From Nocardioides euryhalodurans (GTDB lineage: Bacteria > Actinomycetota > Actinomycetes > Propionibacteriales > Nocardioidaceae): a stretch of 64,000 nucleotides of DNA. A model generated the notes under the pieces. That model was not told the origin of the DNA. It did not search any database and saw only the letters and a list, made by a program, of their open reading frames with translations. The position numbers and the translations under genes were made by a program. The stretch spans positions 866,001 to 930,000 of the forward strand of contig NZ_CP038267.1 of the NCBI RefSeq assembly GCF_004564375.1, read 5' to 3'. Of this stretch, positions 38,348-46,816 are shown piece by piece; positions within the stretch are counted from its first letter, which is position 1; each line of letters opens with the position of its first letter.

Positions 38348-39466
38348 CTAGATCCGGAACTTCCAGGGGTCCGTCGCGAGGGTGCTCACGCGGGTCTCCA
38401 CCGTATCGCCCAGCGCCCCGGTCAGCGCGGCCGCCACCACCGGCAGCCAGGTCCACTCGGCCGCCCAGTGGGCGACGTCGACCAGGGCGGGGCCGTCGTG
38501 CTCGCGGAACTCCGAGGCCGGGTGGTGGCGCAGGTCGCTGGTGACGTAGACGTCGGCATCGGTCCCGCGGACGTGGTCGAGCAGGAAGTCCCCGGCGCCG
38601 CCGCACAGTGCCACGCGACCGACGAGCTGCTCGGGATCACCGGCGACCCGTACGCCGTGGGCGGTGGGCGGCAACGCCTTCGCGACGGTCGCGGCGAACC
38701 CCCGCAGCGTCACCGGCTCGATCGACCCGATCCGGCCGGTGCCGGTGGGAGCGAGGCCGGGGTCGGCCAGCTCGACGACGTCGTACGCCGGCTCCTCGTA
38801 GGGGTGGACCGCCAGCATCGACCGGACCACGGCCGCCCGGTCCTGCCGCGGGAGGACCACCTCGACCCGGACCTCCTCCACGGTCTCGACCCGACCGACC
38901 TGCCCGATCGTCGGGCTGGCGCCGTCGAGCGGGCGGAAGCGGCCCTCACCGGGCGAGGAGAACGAGGCGTGGTCGTAGTCGCCCAGCCGGCCGGCTCCCG
39001 CCGCCGCGAGGGCGGCACGGACCGCCCCGGCCCCCGCCACGGGCACCAGGACCGTCAGCTTGTCGACCGGGGCGGCGGGCGCCGGGAGCAGCGGCTCCAC
39101 GTCGCGCAGGCCGAGCACGTGGGCCATCGCCTCGGAGACGCCGCCGACGGCCTGGTCGGCGTTGGTGTGGGCGGTGAGCAGGGCGCACCCGGAGCGCTGC
39201 AGGGTGGTCAGCGTCCGGCCCTTGGGGGTCGTCGCCGCGACGCTGTGGACAGGCTTGAGCAGCAAGGGGTGGTGCACCAGCAGCAGGTCGGCACCCCACT
39301 CCGCCGCCTCCTGCGCGACCTCGGGGGCGGGGTCGACCGCCAGCAGCACCTTGGCGACCGGAGCCGCCGGGTCGCCGGCGACCAGCCCGACCGCGTCCCA
39401 GGAGTCGGCGGTGGCGGGTGGGTACCAGGAGTGGATCAGGTCGACGACCTCGGCCAGTGTCGGCAT
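38348..39466 (-). CDS. Nif3-like dinuclear metal centre protein
   Basis: A 372-residue Nif3/YqfO-type protein. Conserved features are SWDAVGLVAGD, the metal-binding LLLVHHPLLLKPV, TAHTNADQAVGGV, a central PII-like insert (about 135-240) and the C-terminal VYVTSDLRHHPASEF with VDVAHWAAEW. The fold forms hexameric rings with two metals; proposed activities include GTP cyclohydrolase-like or hydrolase functions, but none is established for this branch. The ATG at 39466 has a TACGGT box 6 nt upstream. It is the first gene of an operon with the zinc-ribbon and phosphatase genes. Confidence 0.9.
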   Translation of the reverse strand: MPTLAEVVDLIHSWYPPATADSWDAVGLVAGDPAAPVAKVLLAVDPAPEVAQEAAEWGADLLLVHHPLLLKPVHSVAATTPKGRTLTTLQRSGCALLTAHTNADQAVGGVSEAMAHVLGLRDVEPLLPAPAAPVDKLTVLVPVAGAGAVRAALAAAGAGRLGDYDHASFSSPGEGRFRPLDGASPTIGQVGRVETVEEVRVEVVLPRQDRAAVVRSMLAVHPYEEPAYDVVELADPGLAPTGTGRIGSIEPVTLRGFAATVAKALPPTAHGVRVAGDPEQLVGRVALCGGAGDFLLDHVRGTDADVYVTSDLRHHPASEFREHDGPALVDVAHWAAEWTWLPVVAAALTGALGDTVETRVSTLATDPWKFRI

Positions 39467-39472
39467 GGGGCG

Positions 39473-39478
39473 ACCGTA
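39473..39478 (-). promoter_or_regulatory. -10 box (TACGGT) of leaderless Nif3 gene
   Basis: TACGGT lies 6 nt upstream of ATG 39466, between this operon and the upstream acyl-CoA ligase gene. Confidence 0.5.
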
Positions 39479-39489
39479 CCGGTGACCGG

Positions 39490-41022
<1,533 letters not shown>

Positions 41023-41088
41023 GGGTTCCTCCGTTTCCGAGCGGCAGGCCCACGATAGGGGCGAGCCGTTGGCTCGGGGTTGGCCGAG

Positions 41089-41126
41089 ATGAGAGCCCTC
41101 TCATCGTCGGCTCATGCCCGCCCCAC
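41089..41126 (+). promoter_or_regulatory. Array A: four half-sites at 11-bp spacing upstream of the acidic protein / two-component operon
   Basis: ATGAG at 41089, CTCAT at 41100, CTCAT at 41111 and CCCAC at 41122, each start 11 bp from the last. The first two form a perfect 18-bp palindrome (41088-41105). The same order and spacing occur upstream of 45580 and 45994. OmpR-family regulators bind direct repeats with about 11-bp period, so the adjacent regulator is the likely ligand. Confidence 0.7.
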
Positions 41127-41148
41127 GCTGGCTGTGGAGACTCCTCCC

Positions 41149-41565
41149 ATGTCCGCGACGACCAAGACGCTCCTGGCGGCGGCGCTGACGCTGCCGCTGG
41201 TGGCGTTCGTCGCCGGCGTGCTCGCCTCCCCCGCCGAGGTCGAGGACGACCGCAGCCGACCGGTCATCATCGGCCGGGTGAGCGACGACTCCGGCGTCCG
41301 GTCCCCCGGACCGGACGGTGGTCGCGACGACCGCGACGACCGGACCGCGCGCGAGGACCGCGACGACCGCCGCGACGACGATGACGACGGCCCGACCGGC
41401 GACGACGGCTCGGAGGACCCGCCCGAGGCCCCGGCCACCGAACCCTTCACGGTGGTGACGCCCGCACCGCGGGACCTGGACGGCGACGACGACGGTGGGG
41501 ACGATGATGACGACGATGGAGACGCGGGCGGCGACGACACCGACGACGAGTCGGGCGACGACTGA
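41149..41565 (+). CDS. Exported Asp/Arg-rich low-complexity protein
   Basis: A 138-residue protein with a signal peptide or N-terminal anchor (TKTLLAAALTLPLVAFVAGV). The mature part is extremely acidic, with mixed-charge D/R stretches (GRDDRDDRTAREDRDDRRDD), a short ordered-looking segment PATEPFTVVTPAPRDLDG, and a nearly pure Asp/Gly/Glu tail. This suggests a disordered extracytoplasmic polyanion that could bind cations such as calcium; that is inference. It is the first gene of the two-component operon, and its 3' end overlaps the sensor gene in another frame. Array A lies upstream. GGAG precedes ATG 41149. It shares design, not clear sequence identity, with the proteins at 45182 and 45701. 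Confidence 0.7.
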   Translation: MSATTKTLLAAALTLPLVAFVAGVLASPAEVEDDRSRPVIIGRVSDDSGVRSPGPDGGRDDRDDRTAREDRDDRRDDDDDGPTGDDGSEDPPEAPATEPFTVVTPAPRDLDGDDDGGDDDDDDGDAGGDDTDDESGDD

Positions 41566-43024
41566 GCGCGCAACGGCGGACCGGCCGAGCCCCCGTCGTA
41601 CCCGGACCCAGATCCCGGTCCGGATCCGGATCGCGGCCACGATCGCGGTCGTCACGGCCATGGCCATGGCCGCGGCCGGCCTGTTGGTCTTCGTCCTGGA
41701 GTCCACGCGCATCGACAGCTCCCTCAACCAGCAGATCGACCAGGAGATCGCCGAGTTCCGTGCCCTGGAGGACGGCACCGACCCCGCGACGGGCGAGCCC
41801 TTCGCCGACGTCGGTCGCCTGCTCTCGCTCTTCATCGACCGCAACGTCACCGACGACGACGAGATGCTGCTGACCTACGTCGACGGCGAGGCCCGGCAGG
41901 GCACGCCCAACCAGTTCGGCGACTCGATCCGAACCGAGCCCGTCTTCCGCGACGCCATCGCACGGCTGCTCGAGACCGGTGGGACCGAGGTCATCGACAG
42001 CCCACGGTTCGACGAGGTCTGGGTGACCGTGGTGCCGGTGGACGACGTACGGGACCCCCGCGCGTCCGGGGCGCTGGCCATCGTCAACTTCGCCGACGAC
42101 GAGCGCAGCGAGCTCAACCGCACCATCCAGACGTACGGGATCGTCACGCTCTGCTTCCTCGGCCTGATCACCCTGCTGGCGCTCTGGCGCTCGGGGCGGC
42201 TGCTCGCCCCCCTCACCACGCTGCGCACGACCGCCGAGTCGATCGGCGAGACCGACCTGTCGCTCCGCATCCCCGAACAGGGCAACGACGACCTGACCGC
42301 CCTCACCCGTACGCTCAACGACATGCTCGCCCGGCTGGAGCTCGCGTTCGTCGGGCAACGCCAGTTCCTCGACGACGCCGGCCACGAGCTCAAGACTCCG
42401 CTCACCGTGCTGCAGGGCCATCTCGAGCTGCTCGACGCCGACGACCCGCAGGAGGTCGCCGAGACCCGGCTGCTGCTCCTGGACGAGGTCGACCGGATGT
42501 CGCGCCTGGTCGGCGACATGATCCTGCTCGCCAAGTCCGACCGCCCCGACTTCGTCTCGCCCGCGCCGGTCAGCCTGGAACGGCTCACCCACACCCTGCT
42601 GTCGAAGGCCCGCGGCCTGGCCGACCGCGACTGGGACCTCGACCAGGTCGGCGAGGGCATCGTCGAGCTGGACGAGCAGCGGATCACCCAGGCCGTGCTG
42701 CAGCTCGCTGACAACGCCGTCAAGCACACCGCCCCGGGCGACACGATCGCCCTGGGGTCGGCGTGGGACGCGGAGGGCGCACGGCTGTGGGTCCGTGACA
42801 CCGGCCCCGGCGTGCCCGAGACCGACCGCCAGCACATCTTCGAGCGCTTCGGCCGCAGCGTCGTGGGCGCCGACGACGAGGGCTTCGGGCTCGGCCTCGC
42901 CATCGTCGATGCCATCGCGCGGGCACACCGGGGTCGCGTCGACCTCGCGGACGACCCGCCCCCGGGGGCGACGTTCGTCATCACCCTTCCCAGCCAGCAG
43001 GAGGTCCCATGGCCCGCATCCTGA
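41504..43024 (+). CDS. Sensor histidine kinase (HAMP, HisKA, HATPase)
   Basis: A 506-residue membrane sensor kinase. TM1 is at about 42-66 and TM2 at about 211-229, enclosing a 145-residue extracytoplasmic sensor domain of unknown fold that is itself acidic. HAMP follows (about 230-285). The phospho-acceptor is H294 in DDAGHELKTPLTVLQ. The ATPase domain shows the N box LADNAVKHT, G1 DTGPGVP, F box FERFGR and G2 GLGLAIV. The start is uncertain: ATG 41504 has GGTGGGG 5 nt upstream, with GTG 41495, ATG 41507 and ATG 41516 as alternatives. All of them overlap the acidic-protein gene. The regulator gene overlaps the kinase end by 16 bp. Confidence 0.92.
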   Translation: MMTTMETRAATTPTTSRATTERATADRPSPRRTRTQIPVRIRIAATIAVVTAMAMAAAGLLVFVLESTRIDSSLNQQIDQEIAEFRALEDGTDPATGEPFADVGRLLSLFIDRNVTDDDEMLLTYVDGEARQGTPNQFGDSIRTEPVFRDAIARLLETGGTEVIDSPRFDEVWVTVVPVDDVRDPRASGALAIVNFADDERSELNRTIQTYGIVTLCFLGLITLLALWRSGRLLAPLTTLRTTAESIGETDLSLRIPEQGNDDLTALTRTLNDMLARLELAFVGQRQFLDDAGHELKTPLTVLQGHLELLDADDPQEVAETRLLLLDEVDRMSRLVGDMILLAKSDRPDFVSPAPVSLERLTHTLLSKARGLADRDWDLDQVGEGIVELDEQRITQAVLQLADNAVKHTAPGDTIALGSAWDAEGARLWVRDTGPGVPETDRQHIFERFGRSVVGADDEGFGLGLAIVDAIARAHRGRVDLADDPPPGATFVITLPSQQEVPWPAS

Positions 43025-43680
43025 TCGTCGAGGACGAGACCCGCATCGCCTCGTTCCTGGCCAAGGGGCTCGGGGCCGACGGCCACGCGACGACCATCGC
43101 GGACAACGGCGTCGACGGCCTCGACCACGCCCTCAGCGGCGACTTCGACCTGATGGTGCTCGACATCGGGCTCCCCCGGCTCGACGGCTTCGACGTGCTC
43201 GACCAGCTGCGCTCGCAAGGGTCGCGGATGCCGGTCATCGTGCTGACCGCGCGCGACTCGGTGACCGACACGGTCAGCGCGCTGGAGGGCGGCGCCGACG
43301 ACTACATGCCCAAGCCGTTCCGCTTCGCCGAGCTGCTCGCGCGGGTCAAGCTGCGGCTGCGCCAGTCGCAGAACGGCGACGGCCTCGCCGGCCGCGACGC
43401 CCTCGAGGCCGGGGGCGTCCGGCTCGACCTCCGGACCCGCCGCGCGACCATCGGCGGCAAGGAGATCGACCTGTCGGCCCGCGAGTTCACCCTCGCCGAG
43501 ATCTTCATGCTCAACGCCGGCCAGGTGCTCTCGCGCGAGCAGCTGCTCGACCACGTCTGGGGCCTCGACTTCGACCCCGGGTCCAACGTCGTCGACGTCT
43601 ACGTCGGCTACCTGCGCCGCAAGTTCGGCTCCGAGACGATCACCACGGTGCGAGGGATGGGCTACCGGTTCAACGCCTGA
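43009..43680 (+). CDS. OmpR/PhoB-family response regulator
   Basis: A 223-residue response regulator. The receiver domain has the acidic pocket E8/D9, phospho-acceptor D52 (MVLDIGLP), T80 and K102 (MPKPF). The C-terminal winged helix (about 130-222) has DLSAREFTLAEIFMLNAGQV, the recognition helix VVDVYVGYLRRKFG and the wing TVRGMGYRF. ATG 43009 overlaps the kinase stop. Kinase before regulator is the reverse of the commonest order. The 11-bp-phased arrays at 41.1, 45.6 and 46.1 kb are the right type of site for this family, so it probably controls its own operon and two others. Confidence 0.93.
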   Translation: MARILIVEDETRIASFLAKGLGADGHATTIADNGVDGLDHALSGDFDLMVLDIGLPRLDGFDVLDQLRSQGSRMPVIVLTARDSVTDTVSALEGGADDYMPKPFRFAELLARVKLRLRQSQNGDGLAGRDALEAGGVRLDLRTRRATIGGKEIDLSAREFTLAEIFMLNAGQVLSREQLLDHVWGLDFDPGSNVVDVYVGYLRRKFGSETITTVRGMGYRFNA

Positions 43681-43969
43681 GGACTCGTGGTCGGACGGCG
43701 CGACGCGGTCGGGCACGGACTCCTGAGCGTGGCGTCACCCGGTAGATCCTGGTTGTGCCCGTTCGGCTGCGGCTGTGACGGCGAGATCGTCGCGGCATGG
43801 CCCTCAGCGGAACGAGCGGGCGTCGCGGCGCGAGGACCGCAGTCGTGCGAAGGCTTCGTCGTCTTCGAGCAGCGCGTGGGCCCTTCTGCCTGCGCGTCGC
43901 CTGCCTTTCGGCTCTGCCACCGGGTCCAGCAGCCGGATCACACTAGGAGTGGACCACTGGGAGGCAGCC
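43681..43969 (+). other. 289-bp gap between response regulator and small membrane-protein gene
   Basis: No terminator hairpin or RNA gene is evident. The only candidate content is a 45-codon minus-strand frame (43804-43941, listed separately) and, near 43940-43950, a stretch where minus-strand TAGTGT and plus-strand TAGGAG share a TA, like the divergent promoters elsewhere in the window. Confidence 0.4.
43804..43941 (-). CDS. Possible small basic protein, 45 codons
   Basis: From GTG 43941 the frame encodes a short Arg-rich sequence (VIRLLDPVAEPKGRRR, then AGRRAHALLEDDEAFARLRS) with codon use typical of the genome, ending in TGA at 43804-43806. An internal GTG would give 38 residues. The candidate -10 box (TAGTGT, 43940-43945) overlaps the first start codon, which argues for a downstream start or a chance frame. 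No family is recognised. Confidence 0.3.
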   Translation of the reverse strand: MIRLLDPVAEPKGRRRAGRRAHALLEDDEAFARLRSSRRDARSFR

Positions 43970-44242
43970 ATGATGGCAACAGCGATGCACGATCAGTCCT
44001 CAGCTCAGTCCGGTCGTGACGGCTGGGCCTCACGGGTACTCGTTCGCGAGATGTGGGCCACGCTCGCGATCATCGCCATGTGGGTGGCCGTGTTGTTCGT
44101 GGGCGTCTACGGAGGTGATGCGACCTTCCAGAGCGTCGATTCGAGCTCCAGCACCATCCCCTCGGGAGTCCTCGTAGCCCTGTTCGCCGCCATCGGCACC
44201 GGCTCCGTCGCCAAGAGAGTCTTCGGGCGCACGTCGGAGTAG
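43970..44242 (+). CDS. Small two-helix membrane protein
   Basis: A 90-residue protein. After a polar 30-residue N-terminus come two hydrophobic segments: WATLAIIAMWVAVLFVGVYG and a second one (SGVLVALFAAIGTGSVA), separated by a serine-rich loop (FQSVDSSSSTIPSG). The start ATG 43970 has GGGAGG (43959-43964) 5 nt upstream. An open frame extends upstream but lacks coding character. It lies between the two-component operon and the convergent Ser/Thr-kinase operon, so it may belong to the same module; there is no direct evidence for this. Confidence 0.65.
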   Translation: MMATAMHDQSSAQSGRDGWASRVLVREMWATLAIIAMWVAVLFVGVYGGDATFQSVDSSSSTIPSGVLVALFAAIGTGSVAKRVFGRTSE

Positions 44243-44280
44243 CCGCCCAGACTTCCTGCGCCGAGCACGGAGGACCCTGC

Positions 44281-45156
44281 TCAGCGCCTCACCTTGAACG
44301 TCAGCCTCGGCGTCGGGAGCCCGGCGACGACCGGCTCGAGGGCGTCGGCCAGCTCGGCGGGGAGCGGCCGCTTGGCGGGGTCACGGTCGAGGGCGGCGTA
44401 CACCACCTCCGCGACGCGGCCGGGGACGCCGTGGGGCAGCTCGTACGGAGTGTCGACCAGCTGGGGGTAGCGCTCGACCAGGAGGTCGCCGTCGGGGTCG
44501 CCCTTGTCGAAGGCGCGGTAGCCGGCGATCGCGTGGAAGAGGGTGGCGCCGAGGCCCCACACGTCGCTGGCGTGGCCGGGGCCGCCGTGGGTGTCCGGGT
44601 CGGCCTGCTCGGGCGACATGTAGTAGTCGGTGCCGATCCGGCGCGAGCGGCCGGCGCTCTCGCAGGACCGTGCGACCGAGAGGTCGATCAGCCGGGCCGG
44701 CGAGCCCATGATCACGTTGCTGGGCTTGATGTCGAGGTGGACCACGTCCACGCGACGGAAGTAGTGCAGCGCCGCGGCGACCTCGATCGCCAGCGGGAGG
44801 TACTGCTGCTCCTGCAGCCGGCCGTGGCGCCGGATCAGGCTCGAGAGCCGAGGGCCCTCGATGTGCTCGAGCACCGCGTGCGGCCGCTCACCGCCGATCT
44901 CGTGGCGCAGCCCGCGAACCACCACGGGGTGGTTGACCAGGGCCAGCGTCTCGACCTCGCGGCCGAGCCCCCGCAGGGTGTGCTCGTCGCTGACCTGGTC
45001 GGGCCGGACCACCTTGACGACCACGGGACCGTAGGTGATCTCGTCGAAGGCGAGGTAGGCCTCGTACGCCGAACCACCCCCGAGCAGCCGCATCGCGGTC
45101 AGCTCGGGGGTGATGGCGTCGCCCTCGCGGAGGTGCCAGCTGTCGTGGCTGTTCAC
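44281..45156 (-). CDS. Soluble Hanks-type Ser/Thr protein kinase
   Basis: A 291-residue kinase consisting of little more than the catalytic domain. Visible features are the glycine loop LLGGGSAYEAY (25-35), K48 in VVVKVVRP, E67 in REVET, the catalytic loop HLDIKPSNV (140-148; Leu in place of the usual Arg of HRD), DLS at 158-160 in place of DFG, GTDYYMSPEQA, and SDVWGLGATLFHAIAGY. The residues needed for phosphotransfer are all present. There is no membrane helix, PASTA or other sensor domain. GTG 45156 has AGGAG 7 nt upstream; the gene follows the exported acidic-protein gene by 25 bp and should share its array-B promoter. Confidence 0.85.
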   Translation of the reverse strand: MNSHDSWHLREGDAITPELTAMRLLGGGSAYEAYLAFDEITYGPVVVKVVRPDQVSDEHTLRGLGREVETLALVNHPVVVRGLRHEIGGERPHAVLEHIEGPRLSSLIRRHGRLQEQQYLPLAIEVAAALHYFRRVDVVHLDIKPSNVIMGSPARLIDLSVARSCESAGRSRRIGTDYYMSPEQADPDTHGGPGHASDVWGLGATLFHAIAGYRAFDKGDPDGDLLVERYPQLVDTPYELPHGVPGRVAEVVYAALDRDPAKRPLPAELADALEPVVAGLPTPRLTFKVRR

Positions 45157-45181
45157 GGGGTGACTCCTGGGGGCCGGAGGA

Positions 45182-45580
45182 TCAGCGACGGGTGTCGTTG
45201 CGGGAGCGGTCGTTGGTCTTGTTGGCCGACCAGTCGCGCGTCCGGTCCCCGGCTCCGTCCCTGGTGAAGTCGCGGGTCTTGTCGCCGCGGCTGCGGTCAC
45301 GGTCGCGGCTGACCGCCGAGGACTTGCTGTTGGTGCCGTCGTTGCTGTTGTCGCCGCTGGTCTCCCGCGAGCGGGTCTCGCCGCCGGTGTTGGTGCCGGC
45401 CAGGCGGTCGTTGGTGTCGTCGTCGTCCTCGTCCGCGACGAGCACGACGTCGGGGGTGTCCTCGTCGCGCTTCATGGCCGCGTCGTCGTCGGCGACGGCG
45501 GAGGTGACGGGCAGTGCGAGGAGGCCGACGGTGACGAGGCCGGCGATGCCGACGGAACCGAAGGTGATGGTCTTCTTCAT
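45182..45580 (-). CDS. Exported mixed-charge (Asp/Arg/Asn-rich) small protein
   Basis: A 132-residue protein with a clear signal peptide (KKTITFGSVGIAGLVTVG, then LLALPVTSAVA) and a mature part made of low-complexity charged sequence. An acidic first half (DDDAAMKRDEDTPDVVLVA, DEDDDDTND) leads to a repetitive Arg/Asp/Asn/Thr tail (RDRDRSRGDKTRDFTRDG, DRTRDWSANKTNDRS). It is probably disordered outside the membrane. Its signal peptide and first acidic segment are clearly related to the protein at 45701-45994. Array B lies 50 bp upstream of ATG 45580. It is the first gene of an operon with the Ser/Thr kinase. Function unknown. Confidence 0.72.
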   Translation of the reverse strand: MKKTITFGSVGIAGLVTVGLLALPVTSAVADDDAAMKRDEDTPDVVLVADEDDDDTNDRLAGTNTGGETRSRETSGDNSNDGTNSKSSAVSRDRDRSRGDKTRDFTRDGAGDRTRDWSANKTNDRSRNDTRR

Positions 45581-45629
45581 GGGGAGTCGTCCCTTTCGTG
45601 GGGTGGTGGCACCACTGTCGTGCCGCGCG

Positions 45630-45667
45630 GTGAGGCCCCCATGAGCACCGGATGAGATCCCTCTCAT
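45630..45667 (-). promoter_or_regulatory. Array B: four half-sites at 11-bp spacing upstream of the acidic protein / Ser-Thr kinase operon
   Basis: On the plus strand GTGAG at 45630, ATGAG at 45641, ATGAG at 45652 and CTCAT at 45663. Read toward the gene this is ATGAG, CTCAT, CTCAT, CTCAC at exact 11-bp steps, the same layout as array A. A 12-bp perfect inverted repeat (45647-45658 with 45663-45674, 4-nt centre) surrounds the inverted pair. Confidence 0.7.
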
Positions 45668-45700
45668 CCGGTGCCCGCGGCGACCGGAGAAGGGCACCGG

Positions 45701-45994
45701 TCAGTCGCCGGTGCCGGTGGCGGAGTGGTCGTCGCCGAGGCCGGACACCGAGTCGTCACCGTCGTACGACTGGTCGACCGTGCCCGGACCGGTGCGGTCC
45801 TGCGTGCCCGGTCCCGTGGGGTCGGTGGTGTCGTCGGGGTCCTCGTCCTCCTCGACGGGGAGGATCTCGGCGCGGTCGTCGCGCTTGCCGGCCGGGGCGT
45901 CGTCGGTGACGGCCGAGGCGATCGGGAGGGCGAGCAGCCCGACGGTCACGACGCCGGCGACGCCGACCGCTCCGAGGATGATGGTCCTGCGCAT
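45701..45994 (-). CDS. Exported acidic small protein, paralog of the 45182-45580 product
   Basis: A 97-residue protein. The signal peptide (RRTIILGAVGVAGVVTVG, then LLALPIASAVT) nearly matches that of the next gene, and the mature part is acidic and low in complexity (EILPVEEDEDPDDTTDP, later DQSYDGDDSVSGLGDDHS). It lacks the long Arg-rich tail of its paralog. Array C lies 53 bp upstream of ATG 45994, which has AGGAAGGACG as a ribosome binding site. Function unknown; probably a disordered extracytoplasmic polyanion. Confidence 0.7.
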   Translation of the reverse strand: MRRTIILGAVGVAGVVTVGLLALPIASAVTDDAPAGKRDDRAEILPVEEDEDPDDTTDPTGPGTQDRTGPGTVDQSYDGDDSVSGLGDDHSATGTGD

Positions 45995-46046
45995 GATGGA
46001 CGTCCTTCCTGAGGTGAGTTGTCAGGAAGGACCGTGCCGAGCGGGG

Positions 46047-46084
46047 GTGATCGCACCGTGAGTGCGAGATGAGTGCCCGTTCAT
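46047..46084 (-). promoter_or_regulatory. Array C: four half-sites at 11-bp spacing upstream of the second acidic paralog
   Basis: On the plus strand GTGAT at 46047, GTGAG at 46058, ATGAG at 46069 and TTCAT at 46080. Toward the gene this is ATGAA, CTCAT, CTCAC, ATCAC at 11-bp steps. It is the most degenerate of the three arrays but has the same order and spacing. Confidence 0.65.
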
Positions 46085-46095
46085 GAGGGCGAGGG

Positions 46096-46167
46096 TGCGT
46101 CGGGACGGGATCGAACCGCCGACCGCTCGGGTGTAAACCGAGTGCTCTACCGCTGAGCTACCGACGC
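46096..46167 (-). tRNA. tRNA-Val (anticodon UAC)
   Basis: A 72-nt cloverleaf on the minus strand. The acceptor stem GCGTCGG pairs with CCGACGC, followed by discriminator A. The D arm is GCTC-AGCGGTA-GAGC, the anticodon stem CTCGG/CCGAG holds loop TTTACAC with anticodon TAC, and the T arm is GGCGG-TTCGATC-CCGTC. CCA is not encoded. Anticodon UAC reads valine GUA codons. Confidence 0.95.
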
Positions 46168-46206
46168 CGGGCCTGCCGGCGCGGCACAGACTACGGGAGC
46201 CGCCCC

Positions 46207-46258
46207 GGGACAAGAAAAAGGTCGAGCCGCTGGCGTCTCGGGTCACCAGCGGCTCGAC
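46207..46258 (-). terminator. Rho-independent terminator of the peroxiredoxin gene
   Basis: On the minus strand a 13-bp stem (46246-46258 with 46221-46233, 12-nt loop) is followed by a T-rich run (CTTTTTCTTGT). This is a good intrinsic terminator, 75 nt after the peroxiredoxin stop and before the tRNA. Confidence 0.85.
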
Positions 46259-46333
46259 AGGGAGAAGCATAGGCAGACCGCTCAAGGGCTGTCGCGGGAT
46301 CCGACGATTTCCTTGAATCTTCTCGGAACTGGT

Positions 46334-46798
46334 CTACACCAGTGCGCGCAGCTGCTTGAGGTGCTCGTCGAGGTCGCGCCCCTCCGGCATCGCGTTGTGG
46401 ACCGACCAGCGGACCATGCCGTCGCGGTCCACGACGTACGACGACCGCCGCGGGGAGCCCTTCGACTCGTCGAGGACGTCGTAGGCGCGCGCCACCTCGC
46501 CGTGGGGCCAGAAGTCGGAGAGCAGCGGGAAGTTCAGCCCGTCCTGGTCGGCGAACGCGCGCAGCGAGTAGACCGGGTCGCACGAGATGGCCACGACCTC
46601 GGTGTCGAAGGTCATGAACTCGTCGAGCCGGTCGCGGATCTCCGACATCTCGCCCGTGCAGACGCCCGAGAAGGCGTACGGGAAGAACAGGATCGCCACC
46701 GCCTTGGTGCCGCGGTACGACGACAGCGTGACGTCCTGCCCGAACTGGTCGCGCAGCGTGAAGTCGGGCGCGGGGCCACCGAGAGAGAGTCCGGTCAT
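46334..46798 (-). CDS. ahpE: AhpE-like peroxiredoxin
   Basis: A 154-residue thiol peroxidase. The peroxidatic cysteine is C47 in FFPYAFSGVCTGEM, with the Pro and Thr/Ser of the P-x-x-x-(T/S)-x-x-C signature. Other matches to mycobacterial AhpE are PDFTLRDQFGQDVTL near the start, NFPLLSDFWPHGEVARAY and YVVDRDGMVRW. AhpE reduces hydroperoxides and peroxynitrite and has a single essential cysteine; there is no second conserved resolving Cys in the usual place (a Cys lies in AISCDP). ATG 46798 follows the upstream ligase gene on the same strand by 18 bp, so read-through transcription is possible. Confidence 0.9.
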   Translation of the reverse strand: MTGLSLGGPAPDFTLRDQFGQDVTLSSYRGTKAVAILFFPYAFSGVCTGEMSEIRDRLDEFMTFDTEVVAISCDPVYSLRAFADQDGLNFPLLSDFWPHGEVARAYDVLDESKGSPRRSSYVVDRDGMVRWSVHNAMPEGRDLDEHLKQLRALV

Positions 46799-46816
46799 GG
46801 TGGACCCATCCTCGCA

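Noticed and set aside
44243..44280. Terminator after the small membrane-protein gene
   Set aside because: No inverted repeat of useful length is present in the 38-bp gap before the convergent kinase gene.
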